64,000 nt of DNA, taken from positions 310,001 through 374,000 of the forward strand of contig NZ_JBPAXY010000007.1 of the NCBI RefSeq assembly GCF_050897975.1, written 5' to 3'. The notes beneath the pieces were generated by a model that searched no databases, was not told the origin of the DNA, and saw only the letters and a program-made list of their open reading frames with translations. The stretch comes from Pseudooceanicola sp050897975 (GTDB lineage Bacteria > Pseudomonadota > Alphaproteobacteria > Rhodobacterales > Rhodobacteraceae). The position numbers were made by a program, and so were the translations under genes. This document shows, piece after piece, positions 24,172 through 32,730 of the stretch (the stretch's first letter is position 1; every line of letters begins with the position of its first letter).

Positions 24172-26793
24172 ATGGACTTGTCGAAGTTCACGGAGCGGTC
24201 GCGGGGATTCATCCAGGCGGCCCAGACCATCGCCATTCGGGAAGGCCATCAGCGCCTGGTGCCCGATCACATCCTCAAAGCGCTGCTGGACGATGAAGAG
24301 GGGCTGTCGGCCAACCTCATCGGCAAGGCTGGCGGCGACGCCAAGGCCGTTGCCCAGGCCTGCGAGCTGGCGCTGAAGAAGCTGCCCGTGGTCAGCGGCG
24401 ACAGCAGCCAGACCTACATGGACAACCAGACGGTCAAGGTGATTGCCGAGGCCGAGAAGGTGGCCAAGCAGGCCAAGGACAGCTTCGTGCCCGTCGAACG
24501 GCTGCTGACCGCGCTGGCCCTGGTGAAATCCGGCGCTAAGGACGCGCTGGAGGCCGGGGGCGTTTCGGCCCAGAAGCTGAACGCCGCGATCAACGAGATC
24601 CGCAAGGGCCGCACCGCCGATACCGCCAGCGCCGAAGACACCTTCGAGGCGCTGGAGAAATATGCCCGCGACCTGACCAAGGCCGCCGAGGAAGGCAAGA
24701 TCGACCCGATCATCGGCCGCGACGACGAGATCCGCCGCGCCATGCAGGTGCTGAGCCGCCGGACCAAGAACAACCCCGTCCTGATCGGGGAGCCCGGTAC
24801 GGGTAAGACCGCCATCGCGGAAGGTCTGGCCCTGCGCATCATCAATGGCGACGTGCCCGAAAGCCTGAAGAACAAGCGTCTTCTGGCGCTGGACATGGGC
24901 GCGCTGATCGCCGGTGCGAAATATCGCGGTGAGTTCGAGGAACGGCTGAAATCCATCCTGTCGGAGATCGAGGCCGCTGCCGGTGAGGTGATCCTGTTCA
25001 TCGACGAGATGCACACCCTGGTCGGCGCCGGGAAAACCGATGGCGCCATGGATGCGGCCAACCTGATCAAGCCCGCGCTGGCGCGGGGTGAGTTGCACTG
25101 CATCGGCGCCACCACGCTGGACGAATACCGCAAGTACGTCGAGAAGGACGCGGCCCTGGCCCGTCGCTTCCAGCCGGTGATGGTGAACGAACCCACGGTC
25201 GAGGACACGATTTCGATCCTGCGGGGCATCAAGGAGAAATACGAGCTGCACCACGGGGTGCGGATCTCGGACTCGGCCCTGGTGTCGGCGGCGACCCTGT
25301 CGAACCGCTACATCACCGACCGGTTCCTGCCCGACAAGGCCATCGACCTGGTCGATGAGGCTGCCAGCCGTCTGCGCATGGAGGTGGACAGCAAACCCGA
25401 AGAGCTGGACCAGCTCGACCGGCATATCCTGCAGCTTCAGATCGAGGCCGAGGCCCTGAAGAAAGAGGACGATGCGGCGTCGAAGGACCGGCTCGAGGCG
25501 CTGGAGAAAGAGCTGGGCGATCTGCAAGAGAAAGCTGACGCGCTGACCGCGCGCTGGCAGGCGGAACGTGACAAGCTGGCCGGGGCGCGCGAGCTGAAGG
25601 AACAGCTGGACCGGGCCCGGGCGGATCTGGACATTGCCAAGCGGCAGGGTGACCTGGCCAAGGCCGGGGAGCTGTCCTACGGCGTCATCCCGCAGCTGGA
25701 AAAACAGCTGGGCGAGGCCGAGGCCGCCGAGGCCGAGGGAGAGGTCATGGTCGAAGAGGCCGTGCGGCCCGAGCAGATCGCCAGCGTTGTCGAACGCTGG
25801 ACCGGGATCCCGATGGCCAAGATGCTGGAGGGCGAGCGCGAGAAGCTGTTGCGCATGGAGGACGGTCTGCACCGTCGCGTCATCGGCCAGAACGCCGCCG
25901 TCAAGGCGGTGGCCAATGCGGTGCGCCGGGCGCGTGCGGGTCTGAACGACGAGAACCGCCCGCTGGGCAGCTTCCTGTTCCTCGGGCCGACCGGCGTCGG
26001 CAAGACCGAGCTGACCAAGGCCGTGGCCGAGTTCCTCTTTGACGACGACAGCGCCATGGTGCGCATCGACATGTCCGAGTTCATGGAGAAACATTCGGTC
26101 GCCCGTCTGATCGGCGCCCCTCCGGGCTATGTCGGTTATGACGAGGGCGGCGTGCTGACCGAGGCCGTGCGGCGGCGCCCCTATCAGGTGGTGCTGTTCG
26201 ACGAGGTCGAGAAGGCGCATCCGGATGTGTTCAACGTGCTGTTGCAGGTTCTGGACGATGGCCAGCTGACCGATGGTCAAGGGCGCACTGTCGACTTCAA
26301 GCAGACGCTGATCATCCTGACCTCGAACCTGGGCGCCCAGGCCCTGTCGATGCTGCCCGATGGCGCCGATTCCTCGGACGCGAAGCGCGACGTGATGGAC
26401 GCGGTGCGGGCCCATTTCCGCCCCGAGTTCCTGAACCGGCTGGACGAGATCATCGTCTTCGACCGGCTGGGTCGTCAGGACATGGGCGGGATCGTCGAGA
26501 TCCAGCTGGGCCGTCTGGAAAAACGTCTGGCCGGTCGCAAGATCCGGCTGGAGCTGGACGAGGATGCCCGCAAGTGGCTGGCCGACGAGGGCTACGATCC
26601 GGTCTTCGGCGCGCGGCCGCTGAAACGGGTGATCCAGCGCGCGTTGCAGGATCCGCTGGCCGAGGTCCTGCTGGGCGGCGAGATCGGCGACGGCGCGGTG
26701 GTGCCGGTGACCGCAGGCCCCGAGGGGCTGATCATCGGCAACCGGGTCGGCACGTCGGAGCGCGACACGCCGGATGAGGCAACGGTCCACTGA
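24172..26793 (+). CDS. clpB: ATP-dependent chaperone ClpB
   Basis: An 873-aa disaggregase that works with DnaK to rescue aggregated proteins. Domains in order: Clp N-domain repeat pair (1-145), NBD1 with Walker A GEPGTGKT at about 206-213, the middle coiled-coil (about 400-525) that distinguishes ClpB from ClpA/C, and NBD2 with Walker A GPTGVGKT at about 605-612 followed by GYVGYDEGG and the sensor-2 GARPLKR. The ATG at 24172 follows AAAGGAG; the frame is open further upstream without similarity. Driven by the heat-shock promoter at 24060 and ended by a terminator at 26820. Confidence 0.98.
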   Translation: MDLSKFTERSRGFIQAAQTIAIREGHQRLVPDHILKALLDDEEGLSANLIGKAGGDAKAVAQACELALKKLPVVSGDSSQTYMDNQTVKVIAEAEKVAKQAKDSFVPVERLLTALALVKSGAKDALEAGGVSAQKLNAAINEIRKGRTADTASAEDTFEALEKYARDLTKAAEEGKIDPIIGRDDEIRRAMQVLSRRTKNNPVLIGEPGTGKTAIAEGLALRIINGDVPESLKNKRLLALDMGALIAGAKYRGEFEERLKSILSEIEAAAGEVILFIDEMHTLVGAGKTDGAMDAANLIKPALARGELHCIGATTLDEYRKYVEKDAALARRFQPVMVNEPTVEDTISILRGIKEKYELHHGVRISDSALVSAATLSNRYITDRFLPDKAIDLVDEAASRLRMEVDSKPEELDQLDRHILQLQIEAEALKKEDDAASKDRLEALEKELGDLQEKADALTARWQAERDKLAGARELKEQLDRARADLDIAKRQGDLAKAGELSYGVIPQLEKQLGEAEAAEAEGEVMVEEAVRPEQIASVVERWTGIPMAKMLEGEREKLLRMEDGLHRRVIGQNAAVKAVANAVRRARAGLNDENRPLGSFLFLGPTGVGKTELTKAVAEFLFDDDSAMVRIDMSEFMEKHSVARLIGAPPGYVGYDEGGVLTEAVRRRPYQVVLFDEVEKAHPDVFNVLLQVLDDGQLTDGQGRTVDFKQTLIILTSNLGAQALSMLPDGADSSDAKRDVMDAVRAHFRPEFLNRLDEIIVFDRLGRQDMGGIVEIQLGRLEKRLAGRKIRLELDEDARKWLADEGYDPVFGARPLKRVIQRALQDPLAEVLLGGEIGDGAVVPVTAGPEGLIIGNRVGTSERDTPDEATVH

Positions 26794-26819
26794 GGATGTC
26801 AGGGTAACGAGTGAACGGG

Positions 26820-26857
26820 TGGGGCGGCTCCGCAAGGGGCCGCCCCTTTTCCTTGCG
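26820..26857 (+). terminator. Rho-independent terminator of clpB
   Basis: GGGGCGGC, loop TCCGCAAGGG-type, GCCGCCCC followed by TTTTCCTT, beginning about 27 bases after the clpB stop. Confidence 0.85.
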
Positions 26858-26979
26858 CCAAGGCCCTTTGTGCCGAGGTCCCCCCCCCCGGATCCGGGCG
26901 GGTGATCTGCCGCAGGGACAGGGCGGCGCGGGCGTGGCCTTCTGCGCCCCGACATGCCGCGCGAAAGGAGACCCGCCCC

Positions 26980-27444
26980 ATGCCGACCGATGTCCCTCTG
27001 GTCGCCCCGGCCCGGGCGCTGGCCTATCACCATGTGGCCCGGGTGACCCTGGCGCGCGAGATGACGCCGCTTCAGGCCTGGTGGGCGATGCAGGCCCGCC
27101 CCCTGCCGGGGCTGGCCCTGGCCTTTCGCCTCCGCGACGCGATCTCGGCCCGGTTCGGGGTGAAGCGGATCGGCGGGTTTTCCGGTGACCGGCCCACACA
27201 GGTGGCGGCGGGCGACAGGCTGGACTTCTTCCTGGTGGAAGAGGCACGCCCCGACCTGCTGGTGCTGACCGAACGCGACCGCCATCTGGATGTGATGACC
27301 TGCCTGTCGACCGAGGGGCGGGTCTTCACCGTGACCAGTTCGGTCAAGGTGCATAACGCCTTCGGGCGGCTTTACATGATCCCGGTGGGTCTGGCGCATC
27401 GGGTGATTGTCGCGGCGATGCTGCGCCGCCTGCCGCGCGCCTGA
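26980..27444 (+). CDS. DUF2867 family protein
   Basis: A 154-aa soluble protein. Similarity to DUF2867 is suggested by ALAFRLRDAISARFGVKRI, RLDFFLVEEARPDLLVLTERD, HLDVMTCLS and the C-terminal IPVGLAHRVIVAAMLRR. The ATG is preceded by AAAGGAGAC. DUF2867 proteins have no established biochemical role and sometimes follow NAD-dependent epimerase-like domains; here it stands alone. Monocistronic by position. Confidence 0.75.
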   Translation: MPTDVPLVAPARALAYHHVARVTLAREMTPLQAWWAMQARPLPGLALAFRLRDAISARFGVKRIGGFSGDRPTQVAAGDRLDFFLVEEARPDLLVLTERDRHLDVMTCLSTEGRVFTVTSSVKVHNAFGRLYMIPVGLAHRVIVAAMLRRLPRA

Positions 27445-27460
27445 GGACGGACGCGGGGGG

Positions 27461-28165
27461 CTAGATCCGACCGCGCCACAGGGTGAGGCCGATGCCGGCG
27501 AACCAGGCGATCATCCCCAGCCCGAAGACCGCGCCGGGCGCCTCGCCCAGGGCGGGGATCAGCGTGGCGACCCCGGCGGCGGCCAGGGCCAGCCCGGCAC
27601 TGGCCAGCAGGCGCGGCCGGGTGGGGGCGTCGCGCAGGGCCAGGGCGGTGATCGCCAGCCAGGCCGCGCCGGCAATTTCGGTGCCGCCGCCCAGCCCCTC
27701 TTCGACCAGCCGCGCCGCGCGCCACAGGGCCAGGGCCTGATCGGGGGCGCGGGCCGCCAGGGCCGTGGCCTTTTCCAGCCCGGCCAGGGCCACCAGCCCG
27801 GCGGCCAGCACAAGCCCGGCCCAGATCAGCCCCAGCCCCCGCACCAGCCCGGCCATGGACGAGGCGGGCGCCAGGCAGCGGCCCAGCCCCTCGGCCAGCA
27901 GGGCCAGGGCAAAGCCGTTGGCCAGGTAGATCACCAGGAACCAGCCCTTCAACAGGGTGCGATGCGCCCCGGCAAAGGCCAGGTCCGCCGCCCCGCCCGA
28001 ACCCGAGGGATCATAGCCGCCGGGCAACAGCACGAGGATCAGCAGGGCGAACCCCGCCAGGTAGGTTGCCGCGCAGATCAGCGCGGCAACCCCCGGCAGG
28101 CGGCCCGAGGGGCGCCGGGCCGTCCTGGGCAGGTCGGGGGGCGTGGCCTTAGCCGACAACGGCAT
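27461..28165 (-). CDS. Multi-pass membrane protein, DUF4386-like
   Basis: A 234-aa Ala/Leu/Gly-rich protein with about six to seven hydrophobic helices (for example VAALICAATYLAGFALLILVL and GLGLIWAGLVLAAGLVALAG). Overall pattern resembles DUF4386 membrane proteins, without a family-specific motif I can be sure of. AAGGGG precedes the ATG at 28165; a GTG at 28171 is an alternative. It overlaps the end of the lipoprotein gene by 17 bases, so the two are coupled. Confidence 0.7.
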   Translation of the reverse strand: MPLSAKATPPDLPRTARRPSGRLPGVAALICAATYLAGFALLILVLLPGGYDPSGSGGAADLAFAGAHRTLLKGWFLVIYLANGFALALLAEGLGRCLAPASSMAGLVRGLGLIWAGLVLAAGLVALAGLEKATALAARAPDQALALWRAARLVEEGLGGGTEIAGAAWLAITALALRDAPTRPRLLASAGLALAAAGVATLIPALGEAPGAVFGLGMIAWFAGIGLTLWRGRI

Positions 28166-28535
28166 GGCCACGCCCCTTCATGCAATTGCGCACCAGGGCC
28201 TCGCGCTTCTGGTTGGCCTCGACGCTGCCTGCCGCCGCGCCGGTCAGGGCGCCGACGATCAGCCCGCCCACCAGGCCCTCGGTGTCCGAGGTGTCGTCAT
28301 CGGCCAGGCCCGCCACGGCGCCGATGCCCGCGCCCACGGCGGCGGTGCCCCCGGCGGCATCTCGGTAGTTGGCGCGCGCCAGCTGCTGGCATTCGCCCAG
28401 GTCCTGGCGGAAGGCGGCCGAGGGGGCGCCATCGGTGATCGGGGTATAGTTGGCGCCGCTGTCGGCGCAGGCGGCGATCATCGCCAGCAGGGGCAGGGAC
28501 AGGGCCAGACGGGTAGGGAAGGAATGGGATTGCAT
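28149..28535 (-). CDS. Glycine-zipper lipoprotein
   Basis: A 128-aa exported protein. The signal ends in a lipobox-like AMIAAC (Cys about 23), so a lipid-anchored envelope protein is expected. The mature part has a glycine-zipper region with repeated GxxxG (GGTAAVGAGIGAVAGLAD and GLVGGLIVGALTGAAAGS), typical of small outer-membrane lipoproteins of the 17-kDa antigen/YMGG type. ATG at 28535 follows CGGAG. Coupled to the downstream membrane protein gene. Confidence 0.78.
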   Translation of the reverse strand: MQSHSFPTRLALSLPLLAMIAACADSGANYTPITDGAPSAAFRQDLGECQQLARANYRDAAGGTAAVGAGIGAVAGLADDDTSDTEGLVGGLIVGALTGAAAGSVEANQKREALVRNCMKGRGHAVVG

Positions 28536-28768
28536 CGGGTAAGCTCCGTTCATGAGGAAAGAAAGAGGCCCGAGCCACCGGGGCGGCACGGGGATGCCGC
28601 CGTTTAGGCCCGTGGTGCCGCCCGGCCCATGACCGGCGGTAACAAAGACTTGGCCAGAGGTGACATCTGCGCAGGACGGCGGGCGCCACGCCGGTTCAGG
28701 CGCGCGCGGGGCAGGGTGCGGGGGGGATTGGGCGCGTCAGGGGCGGCAGGCGCCGCCGGGGCGCGGGC

Positions 28769-29566
28769 TTAGCCCTCGGGGATCTCGGCGGCGGCCTTGG
28801 CCGCCTCGTCGCCCATGTCACCGACGCTGAGCGAGACCAGATCGAGGCGCAGCAGGTACTTGGCGACGAAGGCCGGGCGGCCATTGCGCGACAGCACCGT
28901 GGTCAGCGAGATCAGCGGCGCGCCCGCGGGCAGATCGGCAAAACCGCGGCGCGGGCGACCGCCGGTGGCGGCATCCGACAGGCGCCACAGGGTGGTGACG
29001 CATTTGGCGCGGAACTTCGGCCCGAGGTCGTTCAGCAGGCTGCCCGAGGGATTGGCGGCGTCCAGCGGGCGGGCGTCGCGCAGCGCCTCCATCGGCACGG
29101 CCTCCAGCGCCGAGACCACCGGCACCTGACCCTCGCCCCGCAGGAACAGGGTCTCGCGGGTGTAAAGCTCGGTCTGCGGCTCTGCGATGTCCAGCAGGCT
29201 GCGGCTCCAGTTGGTCGAGGCCAGGGGGCCGTCGCGCACCACCCGCGCGCTCAGCTCGCCCGCGCCGGTGACGATATCCTCGAGCGGGGCCGAGAAGGCG
29301 GGGGGGCGTTTGCCCGAGGCGGCCAGCTGGCGGCGGCGGGGATCGGCGGCGCGTTCGATCACCCCGTCCTCTTCCAGCAGGCGCAGGGCCTCGCGCAGGA
29401 CGGTGCGGCTGACGCCGAGGTCCTCGGCCAGGCGGATTTCCGGCGGGATCAGGGCGCCCGGTGCCGCATTGTTGCGCAGCACCTCGACCAGCTGGTCGTA
29501 AACCTGGACAGACAGCGCGCGCTTGTCCTTGACGCGCTGGAACTTCAGCGGCTGGTCTTTCGGCAT
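28769..29566 (-). CDS. GntR-family transcriptional regulator
   Basis: A 265-aa regulator. N-terminal winged HTH (about 17-85): YDQLVEVLRNNAAPGALIPP, then RLAEDLGVSRTVLREALRLL and EEDGVIERA, typical of GntR proteins. The C-terminal ligand domain looks UTRA-like (effector-binding), with LYTRETLFLRGEGQVPVVSALE. It is divergent from the aldo/keto reductase gene, and the palindrome CATTGTTGAACAATG in the shared spacer recurs before the kinase operon. I infer that it controls both units and probably responds to the imported nucleoside or a breakdown product. Confidence 0.88.
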   Translation of the reverse strand: MPKDQPLKFQRVKDKRALSVQVYDQLVEVLRNNAAPGALIPPEIRLAEDLGVSRTVLREALRLLEEDGVIERAADPRRRQLAASGKRPPAFSAPLEDIVTGAGELSARVVRDGPLASTNWSRSLLDIAEPQTELYTRETLFLRGEGQVPVVSALEAVPMEALRDARPLDAANPSGSLLNDLGPKFRAKCVTTLWRLSDAATGGRPRRGFADLPAGAPLISLTTVLSRNGRPAFVAKYLLRLDLVSLSVGDMGDEAAKAAAEIPEG

Positions 29567-29669
29567 GGGAAACCCTTCGTCGCAAAGACGTTACCCGTCA
29601 TTTGTAGCGCGTCACCGGGCGCGGCACAATCCAGAGGGGAGCATTGCGGGGGATCTCACAAAGAAAATC

Positions 29670-29702
29670 CATTGTTGAACAATGAAGGTCTGCCTGTATG
29701 AC
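29670..29702 (+). promoter_or_regulatory. Palindromic GntR operator and promoter before aldo/keto reductase (site 1)
   Basis: A perfect 15-bp palindrome CATTGTTGAACAATG (29670-29684) fits the FadR-subfamily consensus TNGTNNNACNA. It covers a possible -35 TTGAAC (29675-29680), with -10-like TATGAC (29697-29702) after 16 bases, so binding would repress by occlusion. The identical 15-mer occurs at 30882-30896. Confidence 0.8.
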
Positions 29703-29726
29703 TTGGGGAAACCCAGGATATGCAGG

Positions 29727-30740
29727 ATGAAGACAATGCAGATGAATCCCCTCGGGCGGACCGGTCTTCCGGTGTCGTCCTTCGCCTTCGGTACCATGGC
29801 GCTTTTGACCTCGAACACCGAGGAGGAGGCCATCCGCCTGGTGCATCGCGCGCTGGATGCGGGGATCAACCTGATCGACACCGCCGACATCTATGACAAT
29901 GGCGTCGTGGAAGAGGTGCTGGGCAAGGCCCTGAAGGGGCGTCGCGACGAGGTGGTGCTGGCCACCAAGGTGGGCCTGCCCATGGGCGGCGACCCGGCGC
30001 GATCCGGTGGCGGCCGGGCCTGGATCACCGAGGCCGTCGAAGGTTCGCTGCGGCGGCTGGATGTGGACTGTATCGACCTCTACCAGATGCACCGACCCGA
30101 CCCGAAGGTGCCGCTGGAGGAAAGCCTGCGCGCCTTCGAGGATCTGATCCGGGCGGGCAAGGTGCGCCACATCGGCAGCTCGACCTTTCCGGCGGAAATG
30201 CTGGTGCGCGCGCAATGGGCCGCCGAACGCGAGAAACTGACCGGATTCGTTGCGGAACAGGCGCCTTATTCCATTCTGGTGCGCGGAATCGAGGCCGAGG
30301 TGCTGCCGACCTGCCGTCGCTACGGGCTGGGCATGTTGGTCTGGAGTCCGCTGAACGGCGGCTGGCTAACCGGGAAATACCGTCGCAACATGGAGGCCCC
30401 GGAGGGCTCGCGCGCGGCCAGCGGCAACCCCTTCGTGCGGGCCGATGACGCGGCCAAGCTGGACGTGGTCGAGCAGCTGGCGCCGCTGGCCGCCGAGGCG
30501 GGGCTGAGCATGATGCAGATGAGCCTGGCCTGGACCCAGGCCCATCCCGATGTCACCAGCACCCTGATCGGGCCGCGCACCGAAGGGCAGCTGGATGCCC
30601 TTCTGGAAGCGGTCGGTGTGACCCTGGATGCCGATCTGCTGGATCGGATCGACGCGGTGGTGGCCCCTGGCCGCAACGTGGATCCGCGCAATGCGGGCTG
30701 GGTGCCCGAGGGGCTGGCCGTCAGCGCCCGGCGGCGCTGA
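29727..30740 (+). CDS. Aldo/keto reductase
   Basis: A 337-aa NAD(P)H-dependent oxidoreductase with an (alpha/beta)8 barrel. Family marks: LGRTGLPVSSFAFGTM, NLIDTADIYDNG (catalytic Asp and Tyr), VVLATKVGLP (Lys), DLYQMHRPDPKVP (His), and VLVWSPLNGGWLTGKYRR. Reaction: reduction of a carbonyl or oxidation of an alcohol; substrate unknown. Start chosen at ATG 29727; ATGs at 29736 and 29742 are alternatives. Under the same palindrome as the kinase/transporter operon, so part of the GntR regulon. Confidence 0.88.
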   Translation: MKTMQMNPLGRTGLPVSSFAFGTMALLTSNTEEEAIRLVHRALDAGINLIDTADIYDNGVVEEVLGKALKGRRDEVVLATKVGLPMGGDPARSGGGRAWITEAVEGSLRRLDVDCIDLYQMHRPDPKVPLEESLRAFEDLIRAGKVRHIGSSTFPAEMLVRAQWAAEREKLTGFVAEQAPYSILVRGIEAEVLPTCRRYGLGMLVWSPLNGGWLTGKYRRNMEAPEGSRAASGNPFVRADDAAKLDVVEQLAPLAAEAGLSMMQMSLAWTQAHPDVTSTLIGPRTEGQLDALLEAVGVTLDADLLDRIDAVVAPGRNVDPRNAGWVPEGLAVSARRR

Positions 30741-30881
30741 GTCGCGCGGCCCCGCCCGGGGCGCACGGGGGAGCTCGTTCCTGCCATCAAAACGCGCGGG
30801 CACCCCTCGATCTCGGCGAAACCCGCTCAAGAAATACGCATTGTCCGTTTCAGGGCGATATTCTCTCACCTAGGAACATAT

Positions 30882-30896
30882 CATTGTTGAACAATG
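30882..30896. promoter_or_regulatory. Palindromic GntR operator before kinase/transporter operon (site 2)
   Basis: Second perfect copy of CATTGTTGAACAATG, about 57 bases before the PfkB kinase ATG. TTGAAC at 30887-30892 and TAGGCT at 30909-30914 with a 16-base spacer could be the -35/-10. Confidence 0.8.
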
Positions 30897-30952
30897 AGCA
30901 TGACCACATAGGCTCGACCCATGACACCGATGACAGACCAAAGCCTCGCCCG

Positions 30953-32029
30953 ATGACCAGCCGCCCCGTCTCCCCTCAGCCCGCTGCCGCCGCGCCGATC
31001 GCGATCGTGGGGTCCTTCAGCATCGACAGCGTGGTCACCCCCGATGACGTGGCGCTGCCCGCCAAGCCCGGCGGCAATGCCCTGTGGTCGGCCATGGGCG
31101 CCCATCTGGCCGGGCTGACGCCGCGCATCGTGGCCCGTGTCGGGCGCGACTATCCCGTCGCCGTGCTGGAGCGTCTGGCCGAAGCGGGCTTCGACCTTGG
31201 CTCGCTGATCCGGCTGGAGCGCAGCCACCCGGTGCGCGTCAGCTATGCCCATCGTCCCAATGGCGACCGGGTGCAGCCGGTGCCCGAAGAGCTGCTGGCG
31301 CATCTGACGCCCGCCGAGCGGGCCGAGTTCGTCGATACCACCCATTCGCCCGAAACCCTGGTGGAAGGCGCGCCCGAACCGCAGGACATTCCCGCCGCCT
31401 GGATGCAGGAGGTGGGGCATTGGCACCTGCCGCTGCTGCCCCTGGCGCGGCACCGCGCCCTGGTCGCGGCACTGGCCGGTTCGGCGGGCCAGGTGCAGGC
31501 CGATTGCCCGACCCGCGCCGCCCTGCTGGGCGCCCCCTTCGCGCGGCTGGCCGAAAGCCTGCCCGATATCGACATTTTCCTGCCCTCGACCTCGGACCTG
31601 GATGTCTTCGCCCCCGATCTGGACCCGCGCGGCGCCCTGGCCGCGCTGCGGGCCCATGGGGCGCGCTCGGTGGTGCTGAAGGCGGGCGCCGACGGCGTCT
31701 ATGTGCTGGAGGGCGCGCAAGTGACCCATCTGCCCGCCTGGCCCGCGACACCCATCGACCCGACCGGGGCGGGCGACGCCTTCTGTGGCGGCTTCCTGGT
31801 GGCGCGGGCGCAGGGCGCCGATCTGCTGGAGGCCGCCGCGCTTGGCTCGGCCTCGGCCTCTTTCGCGCTGGAAACGGCCGATCCGCTGGATCTGCTCGCC
31901 GCCGACCGCACCGAGGCGCTGTTGCGCCGCGACGGGTTGCTGGCCCGGGCCACCCTGTTTGACGACGATTTCCCCGTGGGCGCCACCGCGCCAGAGCGCG
32001 CGTTGCTGGAAAAGGACACCACCGCATGA
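30953..32029 (+). CDS. PfkB-family carbohydrate/nucleoside kinase
   Basis: A 358-aa kinase of the ribokinase fold. N-terminal GSFSIDSVV and KPGGNALWSAMGAHLAG supply the substrate-binding GGN motif; C-terminal DPTGAGDAFCGGF is the PfkB anion-hole signature with the catalytic Asp. The family includes ribokinase, adenosine kinase and inosine kinase. Downstream nucleoside-type ABC transporter and LOG-family genes favour a nucleoside or ribose substrate, by inference. Frame open upstream from 30884, within the operator, so I choose the ATG at 30953. ATGA overlap with the next gene. Confidence 0.87.
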   Translation: MTSRPVSPQPAAAAPIAIVGSFSIDSVVTPDDVALPAKPGGNALWSAMGAHLAGLTPRIVARVGRDYPVAVLERLAEAGFDLGSLIRLERSHPVRVSYAHRPNGDRVQPVPEELLAHLTPAERAEFVDTTHSPETLVEGAPEPQDIPAAWMQEVGHWHLPLLPLARHRALVAALAGSAGQVQADCPTRAALLGAPFARLAESLPDIDIFLPSTSDLDVFAPDLDPRGALAALRAHGARSVVLKAGADGVYVLEGAQVTHLPAWPATPIDPTGAGDAFCGGFLVARAQGADLLEAAALGSASASFALETADPLDLLAADRTEALLRRDGLLARATLFDDDFPVGATAPERALLEKDTTA

Positions 32030-32607
32030 CCCGCATGACCACCATCGGCCTGATCGGCCGCTCGGCCCGCGCCGGGGAAACCCTGCCGGAACAGCTGCTG
32101 GAGGCCGCCGAGGCCGTGGGCCGGGGCGTTGCCCTGGCGGGCGCGGCCCTGGTCACCGGCGGCACCGGCGGCGTGATGGAGGCGTCGTCGCGCGGCGCCA
32201 AGGCAGCGGGCGGGCTGACCGTGGGGTTCCTGCCCTATGGCGACGCGTCCAAGGCCAATGCCTATTGCGACCTGGTCTTTCCCACCGGCATGGGCACGAT
32301 CCGCAACGTGCTGACGGCGCGCTGCTGTCACAGCCTGATCATGCTGGGCGGCGGCGTCGGCACCCTGAACGAGCTGACCGTGGCCTATGACGCGGGCGTG
32401 CCCGTGGTGGCGCTGGAAGGCTGCGGCGGCTGGTCCGACCGGCTGCGCGACACCCTGTATGACGGCTGCTTCCTGGACGAGCGCCGGGTGCTGCCCGTCA
32501 GTTTCGCCGCAACGCCGGAGCAGGCGGTCGAGATCGCTCTGACCCGCGCCAATGAACCGCGCAGCGGCTCGAAGCTTGAGGCGCTGACCGGATGGGCAGG
32601 CGGCTGA
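32026..32607 (+). CDS. LOG-family protein (TIGR00725-like, nucleoside-5'-monophosphate phosphoribohydrolase type)
   Basis: A 193-aa protein with the LOG/lysine-decarboxylase-like fold. GRSARAGE near the N terminus, LVTGGTGGVMEASSRGAKAAG, MGTIRNVLTARCCHSLIML, and GGGVGTLNELTVAYD that corresponds to the PGGxGTxxE catalytic motif with the first Pro replaced by Gly. LOG enzymes cleave nucleoside 5'-monophosphates to a free base plus ribose 5-phosphate (AMP or N6-modified adenylates). Coupled to the kinase by ATGA, so the product of the kinase may be its substrate; that link is inference. Confidence 0.8.
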   Translation: MTRMTTIGLIGRSARAGETLPEQLLEAAEAVGRGVALAGAALVTGGTGGVMEASSRGAKAAGGLTVGFLPYGDASKANAYCDLVFPTGMGTIRNVLTARCCHSLIMLGGGVGTLNELTVAYDAGVPVVALEGCGGWSDRLRDTLYDGCFLDERRVLPVSFAATPEQAVEIALTRANEPRSGSKLEALTGWAGG

Positions 32608-32624
32608 CCGCGCCGTCACGTCAC

Positions 32625-32725
32625 GGCCCCTGAGGGGGCCAAGATCCATAACATGACCCACAACAATAAAAACAAGACCAAGACCAACAACAGACAACGA
32701 TCCAACAAACTGATCCAACGGAGCC
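32625..32725 (+). promoter_or_regulatory. Hairpin and A/C-rich leader before the BMP binding-protein gene
   Basis: GGCCCC-TGAG-GGGGCC hairpin at 32625-32640 is followed by about 80 bases (32645-32725) that are almost all A and C, with very few T or G, and little pairing potential. It ends at the ribosome site of the binding-protein gene. The hairpin may give partial attenuation, and the unstructured leader may favour high translation. Confidence 0.5.
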
Positions 32726-32730
32726 CTCCC

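Noticed and set aside
23959..27399. Open frame of over 1,100 codons on the minus strand
   Set aside because: Antisense shadow of clpB, whose domains are unmistakable.
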